From a virus: a DNA stretch of 28,484 nt. The position numbers were made by a program, and so were the translations under genes. The stretch is from IMG/VR virus record IMGVR_UViG_3300006927_000053, positions 1-28,484 of that record; one strand, 5' to 3'. Positions 7,790 through 14,681 of the stretch are shown here, piece by piece (position 1 is the stretch's first letter; each line of letters begins with the position of its first letter). The notes below the pieces were generated by a model. It had not been told where the DNA came from. It searched no databases and saw only the letters and a list, made by a program, of their open reading frames with translations.

Positions 7790-8242
7790 ATGATCATGGA
7801 CGAACGCCTGGAGTTTGCTGACGCAACGTCGGTTGGCACTCCCAATAGCTCTACTGTCAATATCGGTGACATCATCGATTTGTCAGTGGCTCGCGATATC
7901 GGTGATGGCAGCAATTTGTATCTTGTGGTGCAGGTTACGACTGCTATCACTTCTGGTGGCTCTGCTACCGTTCGCTTCAAGTTGGCGTCGGATGCAACTA
8001 CTTCCATCGCGGTTGACGGTACCCAGACGGAACACGCTACGTCCGATAGCATTGCTGTTGCTTCGTTGACGGCTGGTTATCAGTTGACCATGCCGATCCC
8101 GATGGAGAACCCGGCATACGAGCGGTACCTTGCTTTCCAGGTTGAGGAAGACGCTGGACAGGCTCTTACCGCTGGCAACGTCAACGCTTTCTTGACGATG
8201 CACCCCCCGAAGTGGAAGTCCTACGCGGACGCCAGTAACTAG
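7790..8242 (+). CDS. Bbp16-like capsid cement (decoration) protein
   Basis: 150 residues, directly after the major capsid gene with AAGGAG nine bases before ATG 7790 (a second ATG two codons on is possible). The pattern is that of Bbp16-like proteins: an N-terminal MIMDERLEFADA, then VARDIGDGSNLYLVVQVT and SATVRFKLASDA, and C-terminal ERYLAFQVEEDAG and MHPPKWKSY. In Bordetella phage BPP-1 the Bbp16 product is the jelly-roll cement protein that stabilises the mature shell. Beta-rich composition, size and gene order all agree, so the same role is likely here. Confidence 0.85.
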   Translation: MIMDERLEFADATSVGTPNSSTVNIGDIIDLSVARDIGDGSNLYLVVQVTTAITSGGSATVRFKLASDATTSIAVDGTQTEHATSDSIAVASLTAGYQLTMPIPMENPAYERYLAFQVEEDAGQALTAGNVNAFLTMHPPKWKSYADASN

Positions 8243-8252
8243 GTATGGTTGA

Positions 8253-8284
8253 CCCTGGTTGGGATCACGTGATCCCAGCCGGGG
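8253..8284 (+). terminator. Long hairpin built around palindrome copy 3
   Basis: The perfect 16-bp palindrome at 8261-8276 is extended by eight more pairs on each side (CCCTGGTT against AGCCGGGG, with two G-U pairs), giving up to a 16-bp RNA stem less the turn. There is no U tract after it, so it may act as an attenuator, a processing site or an mRNA 3' stabiliser rather than a classical terminator. Confidence 0.45.
8261..8276. repeat. Dispersed palindrome, copy 3 (perfect, intergenic)
   Basis: GGGATCACGTGATCCC, 18 bases after the stop of the cement gene and before the ribosome-binding site of the next gene. Confidence 0.95.
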
Positions 8285-8304
8285 CTTCCATATAGGAGGA
8301 AGAA

Positions 8305-8751
8305 ATGTTAGTTAAGTTGAAGAGAAAATGGTTTGCACCTGATAGCATTCGCTATCGTCAATTTGATCCACATGGAGCGGTTGAGGTCCCTGATAAACTT
8401 TTGCTGGACATCCCAAGTGATGCTGAGGTAGAGCAGATTGACGGTTCTTGGATTAGGGCGGAAGAGTTGAAAGAACAGATCGCTGATGGCAGCGAAGAAG
8501 AAGAGGGCGAAGAGGAAGACGACGAAGAGGAAGATGAGGAAGAAGAACCTGAAGACCCCTCTGCTGCCTTCAAGAAAGCTTTGGCGGAAGAGACTACAGG
8601 TACCGCCCCGGTAGTTGACACGTTTGGAGCCGCCCAGGCGGCTCATACGGCTGCTGCCGAAAAAGCAAAGAAAGCCCTTAAGAAGACAAAGGGCAAAACC
8701 GGCGGCAAAGCTAAGGCTAAGGCCAAAGGCAAGAGCCGCGCAAAGAAATAA
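8305..8751 (+). CDS. Small head-region protein with acidic centre and histone-like basic tail
   Basis: 148 residues, start set by AGGAGG seven bases upstream. Three parts are visible. Residues 1-58 form a conserved small domain (KLKRKWFAPDSIRYRQ, then VPDKLLLDIPSDAEV) found next to capsid genes in other podoviruses. Residues 61-83 are almost wholly Glu/Asp. Residues 115-148 are Lys/Ala/Gly-rich (KKALKKTKGKTGGKAKAKAKGK), like a histone H1 tail. The basic tail could contact packaged DNA and the acidic run could mask it before assembly; that is inference. The gene lies between the cement and the putative fibre or decoration gene, so it is probably a minor head protein. Confidence 0.75.
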   Translation: MLVKLKRKWFAPDSIRYRQFDPHGAVEVPDKLLLDIPSDAEVEQIDGSWIRAEELKEQIADGSEEEEGEEEDDEEEDEEEEPEDPSAAFKKALAEETTGTAPVVDTFGAAQAAHTAAAEKAKKALKKTKGKTGGKAKAKAKGKSRAKK

Positions 8752-8763
8752 GGAGAGTAACTT

Positions 8764-9858
8764 ATGTCGTCATTCACAGGCGTTGGTGACAGCCTTGAAC
8801 TCCAGTTGACGGAGAAAGGCGAAGACGTAGCCATTTCGATCTCTGGCACGTACAATATGACCATCCTTTTCCAGGTCGAAGTCGGTTCTCCCGGCTCTGG
8901 GGCTTGGCAGACGATCAACACCTACACTACGGCGAATGATACTGTCGCTGCCACGTACACCACCACTAAGAAGGGTGAGAAAGTTCGCTTGATCGTGACC
9001 GTGGATACCAGCGGTACAGCCGTGGCTACGTTGACGGATACCAGTGTCCTTGATTTTCCTGAGGCTGATATTCGTGATCCTAGTGGTGGGTTGCTGGCGT
9101 CCTTTAATCAGGATGGTCTGATCCTCCCCACCAGCCGCCCCCGGATTAATGGTATCCCGGTGAATGACGCCAATCGTGCTGTACTTTTCGAAGATTTTAT
9201 TGGTACTTGGGCTATCGGTGATGCTGGTCCTGCTGATCTATGGTCCTCGACGGCTGGTTCTGGCACCAGCAATGCGGTAGCAACTACTGTGGCCAACAGT
9301 TTGAATGGTGAAGTTACGATTAGTTCTGCTTCTGACGATGGAGTCCATTCTGCGAATGGATCGACTTTCACTGGTATCAACCTTGGTTATAAAGCGAACC
9401 AGGGTGGGTTGGAGATGGGTGTTCGTATTAGCATCGATGATGTATCTGAGGCTGCGATCTTTATCGGCTTCACTGACACCATCTCGACCACAGTTGAGTT
9501 GCCGATCTTCATGAATGGAGCGGCTGTCGATAGTGATGCTACAAATGCCTGTGGCATTATTTACGATATCGATGCGACTACGGACAAGTTCTATGTCGCG
9601 GGTGTGAAGGCTGGCACCGATACAGCGCCAGTCGCTCTTACTTCAGTTATACCTGTTGACGCCACCTATTTCGATGCTGTTATTCGTATCGATACAGATG
9701 GTGTTGTCGAGGCATGGGTCAACGACCTCTACCTTGGTAGTGTGGCTGCTGCTATCACTGTCACCACTGCGGTTACTCCGGCGATCATTGTCGCTAACCG
9801 TAGCGCTAATCAGGTGATTGCTACCGTTGACTACATCTGGACTGCCCAGAACCGTTAG
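8764..9858 (+). CDS. Head decoration/fibre protein with Ig-like and concanavalin-like beta domains
   Basis: 364 residues. Residues 1-95 look like a beta-sandwich (LELQLTEKGEDVAISISGTYNMT, TTTKKGEKVRLIV). A linker (GGLLASFNQDGLILPTSRP) precedes a second domain from about residue 135 to the end that has the pattern of LamG/concanavalin-like phage structural domains: FEDFIGTW, GLEMGVRISIDDVSEAAIFIGFTD, IIYDIDATTDKFYV, IDTDGVVEAWVND and the final TVDYIWTAQNR. Such domains on capsid surface proteins bind glycans in several phages. The gene is the last of the head block; its stop is followed at once by a palindrome copy and a strong terminator. Role as decoration or head fibre is inferred from position. 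Confidence 0.75.
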   Translation: MSSFTGVGDSLELQLTEKGEDVAISISGTYNMTILFQVEVGSPGSGAWQTINTYTTANDTVAATYTTTKKGEKVRLIVTVDTSGTAVATLTDTSVLDFPEADIRDPSGGLLASFNQDGLILPTSRPRINGIPVNDANRAVLFEDFIGTWAIGDAGPADLWSSTAGSGTSNAVATTVANSLNGEVTISSASDDGVHSANGSTFTGINLGYKANQGGLEMGVRISIDDVSEAAIFIGFTDTISTTVELPIFMNGAAVDSDATNACGIIYDIDATTDKFYVAGVKAGTDTAPVALTSVIPVDATYFDAVIRIDTDGVVEAWVNDLYLGSVAAAITVTTAVTPAIIVANRSANQVIATVDYIWTAQNR

Positions 9859-9860
9859 GT

Positions 9861-9876
9861 GGGATCACGTGATCCC
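9861..9876. repeat. Dispersed palindrome, copy 4 (perfect, intergenic)
   Basis: GGGATCACGTGATCCC, starting two bases after the stop codon of the decoration gene and ten bases before the intrinsic terminator. Confidence 0.95.
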
Positions 9877-9885
9877 AGATAGTCC

Positions 9886-9921
9886 GGGGGAGGGGGTTTC
9901 GTTCCTCCTCCCCCTTTCTCT
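9886..9921 (+). terminator. Rho-independent terminator at the end of the head block
   Basis: An 11-bp stem GGGGGAGGGGG / CCTCCTCCCCC (one G-U pair) encloses the loop TTTCGTT and is followed by TTTCTCT. It separates the head genes from the tail genes and would cap transcripts carrying the highly expressed capsid genes. Confidence 0.85.
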
Positions 9922-9932
9922 AGGGGGATGTT

Positions 9933-10034
9933 ATGCCTGATCTAGTTAGCTTATTAATTGAGGCTGCTGTAGCGCCTGAGGATAAGTCCAAAGCAAACCG
10001 TATCTTTGGAGATGACAATGGTAACGATAAGTAA
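9933..10034 (+). CDS. Small 33-residue protein upstream of tail tubular protein A
   Basis: ATG 9933 has an AGGGGG site six bases upstream, immediately after the terminator. The product is 33 residues (begins MPDLVSLLIEAAVAPEDKSK, ends GDDNGNDK). It overlaps the start of the next gene by 17 bases, so translation may be coupled. No family is recognised. The good ribosome-binding site is the main support; it may serve mainly as a leader that carries ribosomes to the tail gene. Confidence 0.5.
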   Translation: MPDLVSLLIEAAVAPEDKSKANRIFGDDNGNDK

Positions 10035-10617
10035 GACGAATATCGCTAACTTAGCTCTCTCCAACATTCACGCTAGATCGACCATTCAAAGCTTAACTGA
10101 AAACAGTACCGAAGCTCGCTTAGCGAAGCTTTGGTATGATCATGCTCGACGCCAAGCTCTAGCAGAATTCGATTGGGGTTTCGCACGTATTCGTCAAGCT
10201 CTCGCGGAACATAGTGTGGCCGCGCCAACGAACGAGTGGAATTATAGGTATCAATATCCGGCTCTGTGTCTCGCCCCCCGTTATATCGAAAACCCAGCGG
10301 GCCTTGATGCTGACAGCCCTCCTATGAGTACGGTGAACGCAGGTGATGGCACTATCAGTATCGTTACTGATGCAGAAGATGCGGTGCTTCTTTTCACTAG
10401 TGATGTAGAGACTGTGGCGTTGTTCACACCTCATTTTGTAACCACTCTATCTTTCCTTCTGGCGTTCTATATAGCGGGACCGATCACAAGTAAAGATAAG
10501 ATCAAACAGAATATGATTGGGGCATATTTTGCGAATGTAAATGTTGCGGCAGCGCATGACGCCAACCAGAGTGTTCCCAGGGCTCCTAGAGAAGCTGAAA
10601 TAATCAGGGGACGGTAG
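10018..10617 (+). CDS. Tail tubular protein A (gatekeeper / portal adaptor)
   Basis: 199 residues from ATG 10018, chosen because GGAG lies six bases upstream; an upstream in-frame TTG (10006) and ATG (10012) are less well placed. The N-terminal helical pattern NIANLALSNIHARSTIQSLTE, then EARLAKLWYDHARRQALAEFDWGFAR and WNYRYQYPALCLAPRYI, matches the podovirus tail tubular protein A (T7 gp11) type. It forms the ring under the portal and links it to the nozzle. The next gene, tail tubular protein B, begins two bases after its stop, the order found in T7-like phages. Confidence 0.85.
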   Translation: MVTISKTNIANLALSNIHARSTIQSLTENSTEARLAKLWYDHARRQALAEFDWGFARIRQALAEHSVAAPTNEWNYRYQYPALCLAPRYIENPAGLDADSPPMSTVNAGDGTISIVTDAEDAVLLFTSDVETVALFTPHFVTTLSFLLAFYIAGPITSKDKIKQNMIGAYFANVNVAAAHDANQSVPRAPREAEIIRGR

Positions 10618-10619
10618 CT

Positions 10620-13424
10620 ATGGTTTCTACGGTACTTCCTTCTTTTTCTCGTGGAGAGCTTTCTCCTTCTTTACATGGTCGTGTTGACACTGCGGCATAC
10701 CACACTGGATTGGCCACAGCGCGGAATGTGATTATTCATGCTGCTGGTGGTGTTAGTAATCGTCCTGGTCTGAAATTTATTGGCCCTGTAGGTGATCATT
10801 CTAATGTTGTTCGTTTGATCCCATTCAAGTTTAAAACTACCGATACATATATTTTGGAGTTTGGGCATCTTTACATGAGGGTGATCCGTGAGGATGCTCA
10901 CGTATTAGAGGCTGCAAAAACTATTTCAGGTGCTACGGCTGCTGATCCTGTTGTCATCACTGCTACCTCTCACGGTTATTCTAATGGAGATGAGGTAACG
11001 ATTGCTAGCGTCGGGGGGATGACTGAGATAAATGGGCGTCGTTTTATTGTAGCAGATAAAACTGCGAATACGTTTGAGCTTACGAGCCAAGCTGATGGCA
11101 CTGATATCGATGGCTCTGCATACACTGCTTACACTTCTGGAGGGTCTTCATATAAGGTGTATGAGATAACTACCACTTATGGCACTGGTGATCTTAGGAA
11201 CATTAAATTTACCCAATCTGCGGATGTTATGACGTTGGCTCATCCTGACTATGATGTGATGGAACTGACGCGAACTGGTCACGCTGCTTGGACGCTTACG
11301 AGTATAAGCTTTGCTCCGGGGCAAGATGATCCTACAGGAGTTACAGCTACTCAGGATGGTACTACGGGATCGACATCTTATAAATATAAAGTCACCGCTA
11401 TTAATGAGGATGATCTAGAGGAAAGTTTAGCAGGGTTGAACACTACGGCAAAAACTATTTCAGGTGCTACGGCTGCTAATCCTGTTGTCATCACTGCTAC
11501 CTCTCACGGTTATTCTAATGGAGATGATGTCGAGATTAATAGCATCGTGGGTATGACAGAATTGAATGGGCGCCGTTTTACGGTAGCTAATAAAAATGCA
11601 AATGATTTTGAGTTAGAAGGTGAAGATGGTTCTGCTCACACGGCATATTCATCCGCAGGGACAGCTAACCTTATCCATTTTGAGGTGGCTGATGGTAACG
11701 CTACTCTTAGTGTGACGGATCATATTGATGTCTCTTGGACAGCAGCAACGAATGCTCAGCGTTATGCTGTCTATCGTTTTGATAATGGTCTGTATGGTCT
11801 TTTAGGAGAGACGGAAACTACTGCATTTGTTGATGACGGTATTACACCTGATTTTGATTTTGCTCCTCCTCGCCCTCGCGAGCCTTTCTTAAGTACAGGC
11901 AACAAACCAGGGGCAGTGAGCTATTACCAACAACGTCATGTGTATGGTGGGACTAACAACAAGCCGGATACTTCTTGGTTTTCTCAGACTGGTAGCTTTA
12001 AGAATTTATCAGTATCTACTCCCGGTCAAGCTGACGATAGTATTACGGCTACCTTATCATCGCTAGAGGTGAATGAAATACGCCACTACATTCCCCAAGG
12101 CTCTCTCATTGTTTTGACTAGTGGGGAGGAATGGGTAATTGATAGTGGTGAGAATGTGGGTTTTGAAGCTGCCACGATTTTTCAAAATCCGCAAACACGA
12201 TGGGGAGCGGGGCATCAATGTCCTGTGGTTATGGGTCGCACTATTCTCTTCGTGCAGGACGACGATAGAACGCTTAGGAGTTTAGGGTACTCGCTTGATG
12301 TTGATGGGTACAGTGGTTCTGACATGACTGTTCTTGCAGCGCATTTGTTCGAGGAATACACGATCCAGGATATGGCCTGTGCATATGGTGAGGAGCCTCT
12401 TATAGCGGCAGTGCGGTCTGATGGGCAGGTTGGTGTACTCACTTTTCAGCAAGAGCAAGAAGTTGTAGCTTGGACGCATTGGGATACGCCAAATGGTAAA
12501 TTTGAAAGCGTGGCTGCAATTAGGCCAACATCAACGGAGAAGGATGAAATCTTCTACTTCGTTGTTGAGCGTATTATCAGTGGGAACACAGTTCAATATA
12601 TCGAAAGAGTTCACACCAGACGTTTCACAGATATCAGAGATGCTTTCTTTGTGGACAGTGGGGCTTCGTTGGATACTCCAATTACTATCACGGCTTCGAC
12701 GGCGGCTAACCCGGTAGTTATTACGGCAGCTTCACACGGTTTTTTAAACGGAGAGAAAGTAGATATCAACGGCATCACCTGGGTTGCGGATACAGATAGT
12801 GTTGGAAATGAAACTCAGCCGGATCAATTAAACAATCGCCGCTTTACAGTACGTAATAAAGCTACCAATACTTTTGAGCTTGAGGATGATGAAGGTGATG
12901 CTGTCGATGGTTCTGCATTTAATGCGTACATAGAGGGGGGAGAGGTTAGAGCCACTTTCACTACTCTTACCGGACTTCACCATCTTGAGGGAGAGACTAT
13001 CGTAGCTTTAGCAGATGGAAACGTCGTAAGCGATCTCACTGTGGCAAGTGGGTCCATCACTCTTCCTCGCGCTGCTAGTCGAGTTCATGCTGGTTTGAAA
13101 TTTATTGCTGATGTCGAGACATTGAATATCGAAGACAAAGCTCCTCTACGAACTATCCAAGGCTCTCTGAAGCATATTGCCAATGTGACGGTACGCTTCA
13201 ATAAGACACGTGGTATGTGGATCGGTCCTGACAGTGAGTTCCTAGATGAAATGAAGCAAAGGGAAGATGAGGATTATGGTGATCCTACTGCGCTTCTGAC
13301 AGGGGATAAGGAGATAACCATCCCTGCTGATTGGGAGGTGGAGGGACGTATTTTTATGCGCCAAAAAGACCCTCTACCGATAACTATCCTTGCTGTCATT
13401 CCTGATCTTGAGACTGAGGACTAG
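10620..13424 (+). CDS. Tail tubular protein B (tail nozzle) with repeated insert domains
   Basis: 934 residues. The N-terminus is diagnostic: PSFSRGELSPSLHGRVDTAAY and GLATARNVIIHAAGGVSNRPG, followed by GLKFIG, as in T7 gp12-like nozzle proteins. The C-terminal part (about 400-660 and 770-934) continues the nozzle, e.g. YYQQRHVYGGTNNKPDTSWFSQTG and the DPLPITILAV end. Three copies of a small beta domain are inserted near residues 99-180, 277-345 and 691-770, with the signature NPVVITATSHGYSNGD, then GMTE.NGRRF.V and NTFEL. The first two copies are almost identical in DNA, the third is diverged. The domain may decorate the nozzle surface; it is known as an add-on in phage tail proteins but its role is not settled. 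Confidence 0.88.
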   Translation: MVSTVLPSFSRGELSPSLHGRVDTAAYHTGLATARNVIIHAAGGVSNRPGLKFIGPVGDHSNVVRLIPFKFKTTDTYILEFGHLYMRVIREDAHVLEAAKTISGATAADPVVITATSHGYSNGDEVTIASVGGMTEINGRRFIVADKTANTFELTSQADGTDIDGSAYTAYTSGGSSYKVYEITTTYGTGDLRNIKFTQSADVMTLAHPDYDVMELTRTGHAAWTLTSISFAPGQDDPTGVTATQDGTTGSTSYKYKVTAINEDDLEESLAGLNTTAKTISGATAANPVVITATSHGYSNGDDVEINSIVGMTELNGRRFTVANKNANDFELEGEDGSAHTAYSSAGTANLIHFEVADGNATLSVTDHIDVSWTAATNAQRYAVYRFDNGLYGLLGETETTAFVDDGITPDFDFAPPRPREPFLSTGNKPGAVSYYQQRHVYGGTNNKPDTSWFSQTGSFKNLSVSTPGQADDSITATLSSLEVNEIRHYIPQGSLIVLTSGEEWVIDSGENVGFEAATIFQNPQTRWGAGHQCPVVMGRTILFVQDDDRTLRSLGYSLDVDGYSGSDMTVLAAHLFEEYTIQDMACAYGEEPLIAAVRSDGQVGVLTFQQEQEVVAWTHWDTPNGKFESVAAIRPTSTEKDEIFYFVVERIISGNTVQYIERVHTRRFTDIRDAFFVDSGASLDTPITITASTAANPVVITAASHGFLNGEKVDINGITWVADTDSVGNETQPDQLNNRRFTVRNKATNTFELEDDEGDAVDGSAFNAYIEGGEVRATFTTLTGLHHLEGETIVALADGNVVSDLTVASGSITLPRAASRVHAGLKFIADVETLNIEDKAPLRTIQGSLKHIANVTVRFNKTRGMWIGPDSEFLDEMKQREDEDYGDPTALLTGDKEITIPADWEVEGRIFMRQKDPLPITILAVIPDLETED
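10914..10993 (+). repeat. 80-bp direct repeat, copy A
   Basis: Differs from copy B (11448-11527) by one visible base (GATCCT against AATCCT). It encodes AKTISGATAADPVVITATSH and the following YSNGDE, the start of the inserted beta domain. Confidence 0.9.
11448..11527 (+). repeat. 80-bp direct repeat, copy B
   Basis: Second copy, 534 bases downstream of copy A and in the same frame (178 codons apart). Recombination between the copies would remove a whole number of codons. A diverged protein-level third copy starts near 12690. Confidence 0.9.
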
Positions 13425-13426
13425 AG

Positions 13427-13888
13427 ATGGTCGAGTATCAAGTTGTACCTGCTGAAGCGCACCATGCGGCGAATATGGCTCCACGTATGCGGCAGTGTGA
13501 TATCGATGAAGCTTGGGCAGCAGCGCATTATGATCCTTTTAAAGCATTGATGATCTCAAAAATGGTATCACGTGATCCCATGGCTTGCCTCGCAGATGGT
13601 CAAACTGTCTGGATGTTTGGTGTCGGCCAACGTTCTCCTTTCTCTCGTATTGGAAATCCTTGGATGTTAGCCGCAGAGGGGTTGGAGAAGCATTCTAGGG
13701 TCTTTTTGAGGATGAGCGTTAACTACGTGAAGGAGATAAAAACGTGGTATGATCTCTTGGAAAACCACGTTGACGCACGTAACGAAAAGACGGTAAAATG
13801 GTTGAAATGGCTTGGATATACGATTGACGATCCAGAGCCGTTTGGCGTGGAGGGTTTTCCCTTCCATCGTTTCCAGATGGAGAGATAG
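13427..13888 (+). CDS. T7 gp13-like protein (DUF2833 / acetyltransferase-like)
   Basis: 153 residues, two bases after the nozzle gene. The pattern fits the T7 gp13/DUF2833 group: AHHAANMAPRMRQCDIDEAWA at the N-terminus, VWMFGVGQ, GNPWMLAAEGL, and NHVDARNEKTVKWLKWLGY near the C-terminus. The last block resembles the end of GNAT acetyltransferase folds, but no acetyl-CoA loop is clear. In T7 gp13 is needed for correct virion assembly and is listed as an internal virion protein. Gene order (nozzle, gp13-like, gp14-like) supports the match. A one-mismatch copy of the 16-bp palindrome gives VSRDP at residues 47-51, where relatives would be expected to have unrelated sequence. Confidence 0.8.
   Translation: MVEYQVVPAEAHHAANMAPRMRQCDIDEAWAAAHYDPFKALMISKMVSRDPMACLADGQTVWMFGVGQRSPFSRIGNPWMLAAEGLEKHSRVFLRMSVNYVKEIKTWYDLLENHVDARNEKTVKWLKWLGYTIDDPEPFGVEGFPFHRFQMER
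13564..13579. repeat. Dispersed palindrome, copy 5 (one mismatch)
   Basis: GGTATCACGTGATCCC inside the gp13-like gene, read as Val-Ser-Arg-Asp-Pro. The mismatch changes Gly to Val. Confidence 0.85.
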
Positions 13889-13889
13889 C

Positions 13890-14672
13890 ATGTGCATCGT
13901 ATCAATGATAGCTTTGGCTACGGGCATTGGTTCTGCTCTTGTGGCTGGTGGTTCTGCTGTTGGTGCTGGTGCTGCGGTGGGTATCGGTGGGATGACTCTT
14001 GCTGGAGCGCTTGCTGCTGATACTCTTATTATTGGCGCCGCTGGCTTGGCCATGTCTGTAGCTGGGCAACAGCAACAGGCTGAAGGGCTCGAAATCCAAG
14101 CACAAGCAATCGAAATCCAAGCTGAAGCCCAGAAGGAACAGGCTCAAGCTGAAGTTGCTGCTGCTGAAGCTGTAGCTGCACAGAATGAATATGTAGCCGC
14201 AATTGAAGAGAACAACGCTATCGTTGCGGATCAACTTGCAGAGGATGCGAGGCTTCGCGGTGAAGCTGATGTTCGCCAGCTTCGGCTTGCTACTCGACGG
14301 CTTCAAGGAGAGGCTAAGGTAGGTTTTGCTGCGCGTGGTCTGTTGGTTAGTGAGGGAACTCCAGTCGGTACTGCTGGTGATATCGCGTCTGTCAGCAAAC
14401 TGGATGAGTTGACGATCTCGAATAACGCTGAACGTGAAGCTATAGCTTTCCATACGGAAGCGAAGAATAAACGTGCGGCGGCTGAGTTAGCTAGGATGAG
14501 GGCGGAAAGTCCTGACGCTTCTGCTAGCTCTGCATTGTTGTCTGATAGCACTTCTTTACTTGCTGATGCTCGACGGCAGGCTGGTGGAGCCGCAGGATTA
14601 AGCACTTTTGGTTCTGGGCTCTCTGGGTTTAGCTCCCTGGTGCATCGCTTCGGTTCTTCAGCATTCGCATAG
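13890..14672 (+). CDS. Internal virion protein, T7 gp14-like
   Basis: 260 residues from ATG 13890, one base after the previous stop and preceded by GGAGAG; an in-frame extension upstream overlaps the previous gene and is rejected. Residues 1-60 are strongly hydrophobic and Gly/Ala-rich, enough for one or two membrane segments. Residues 65-130 form a Gln/Glu/Ala coiled coil (QAQAIEIQAEAQKEQAQAEV). The conserved block AARGLLVSEGTPVGTAGDIA, followed by NAEREA, is typical of gp14-like core proteins. In T7 gp14 leaves the virion and forms a channel in the host outer membrane at infection. Context before two large core-type genes fits. Confidence 0.82.
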   Translation: MCIVSMIALATGIGSALVAGGSAVGAGAAVGIGGMTLAGALAADTLIIGAAGLAMSVAGQQQQAEGLEIQAQAIEIQAEAQKEQAQAEVAAAEAVAAQNEYVAAIEENNAIVADQLAEDARLRGEADVRQLRLATRRLQGEAKVGFAARGLLVSEGTPVGTAGDIASVSKLDELTISNNAEREAIAFHTEAKNKRAAAELARMRAESPDASASSALLSDSTSLLADARRQAGGAAGLSTFGSGLSGFSSLVHRFGSSAFA

Positions 14673-14681
14673 GATAGAAAA

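Noticed and set aside
13812-13889. Longer N-terminus for the gp14-like protein
   Set aside because: It overlaps the gp13-like gene; ATG 13890 has a good ribosome-binding site and starts the hydrophobic segment directly.
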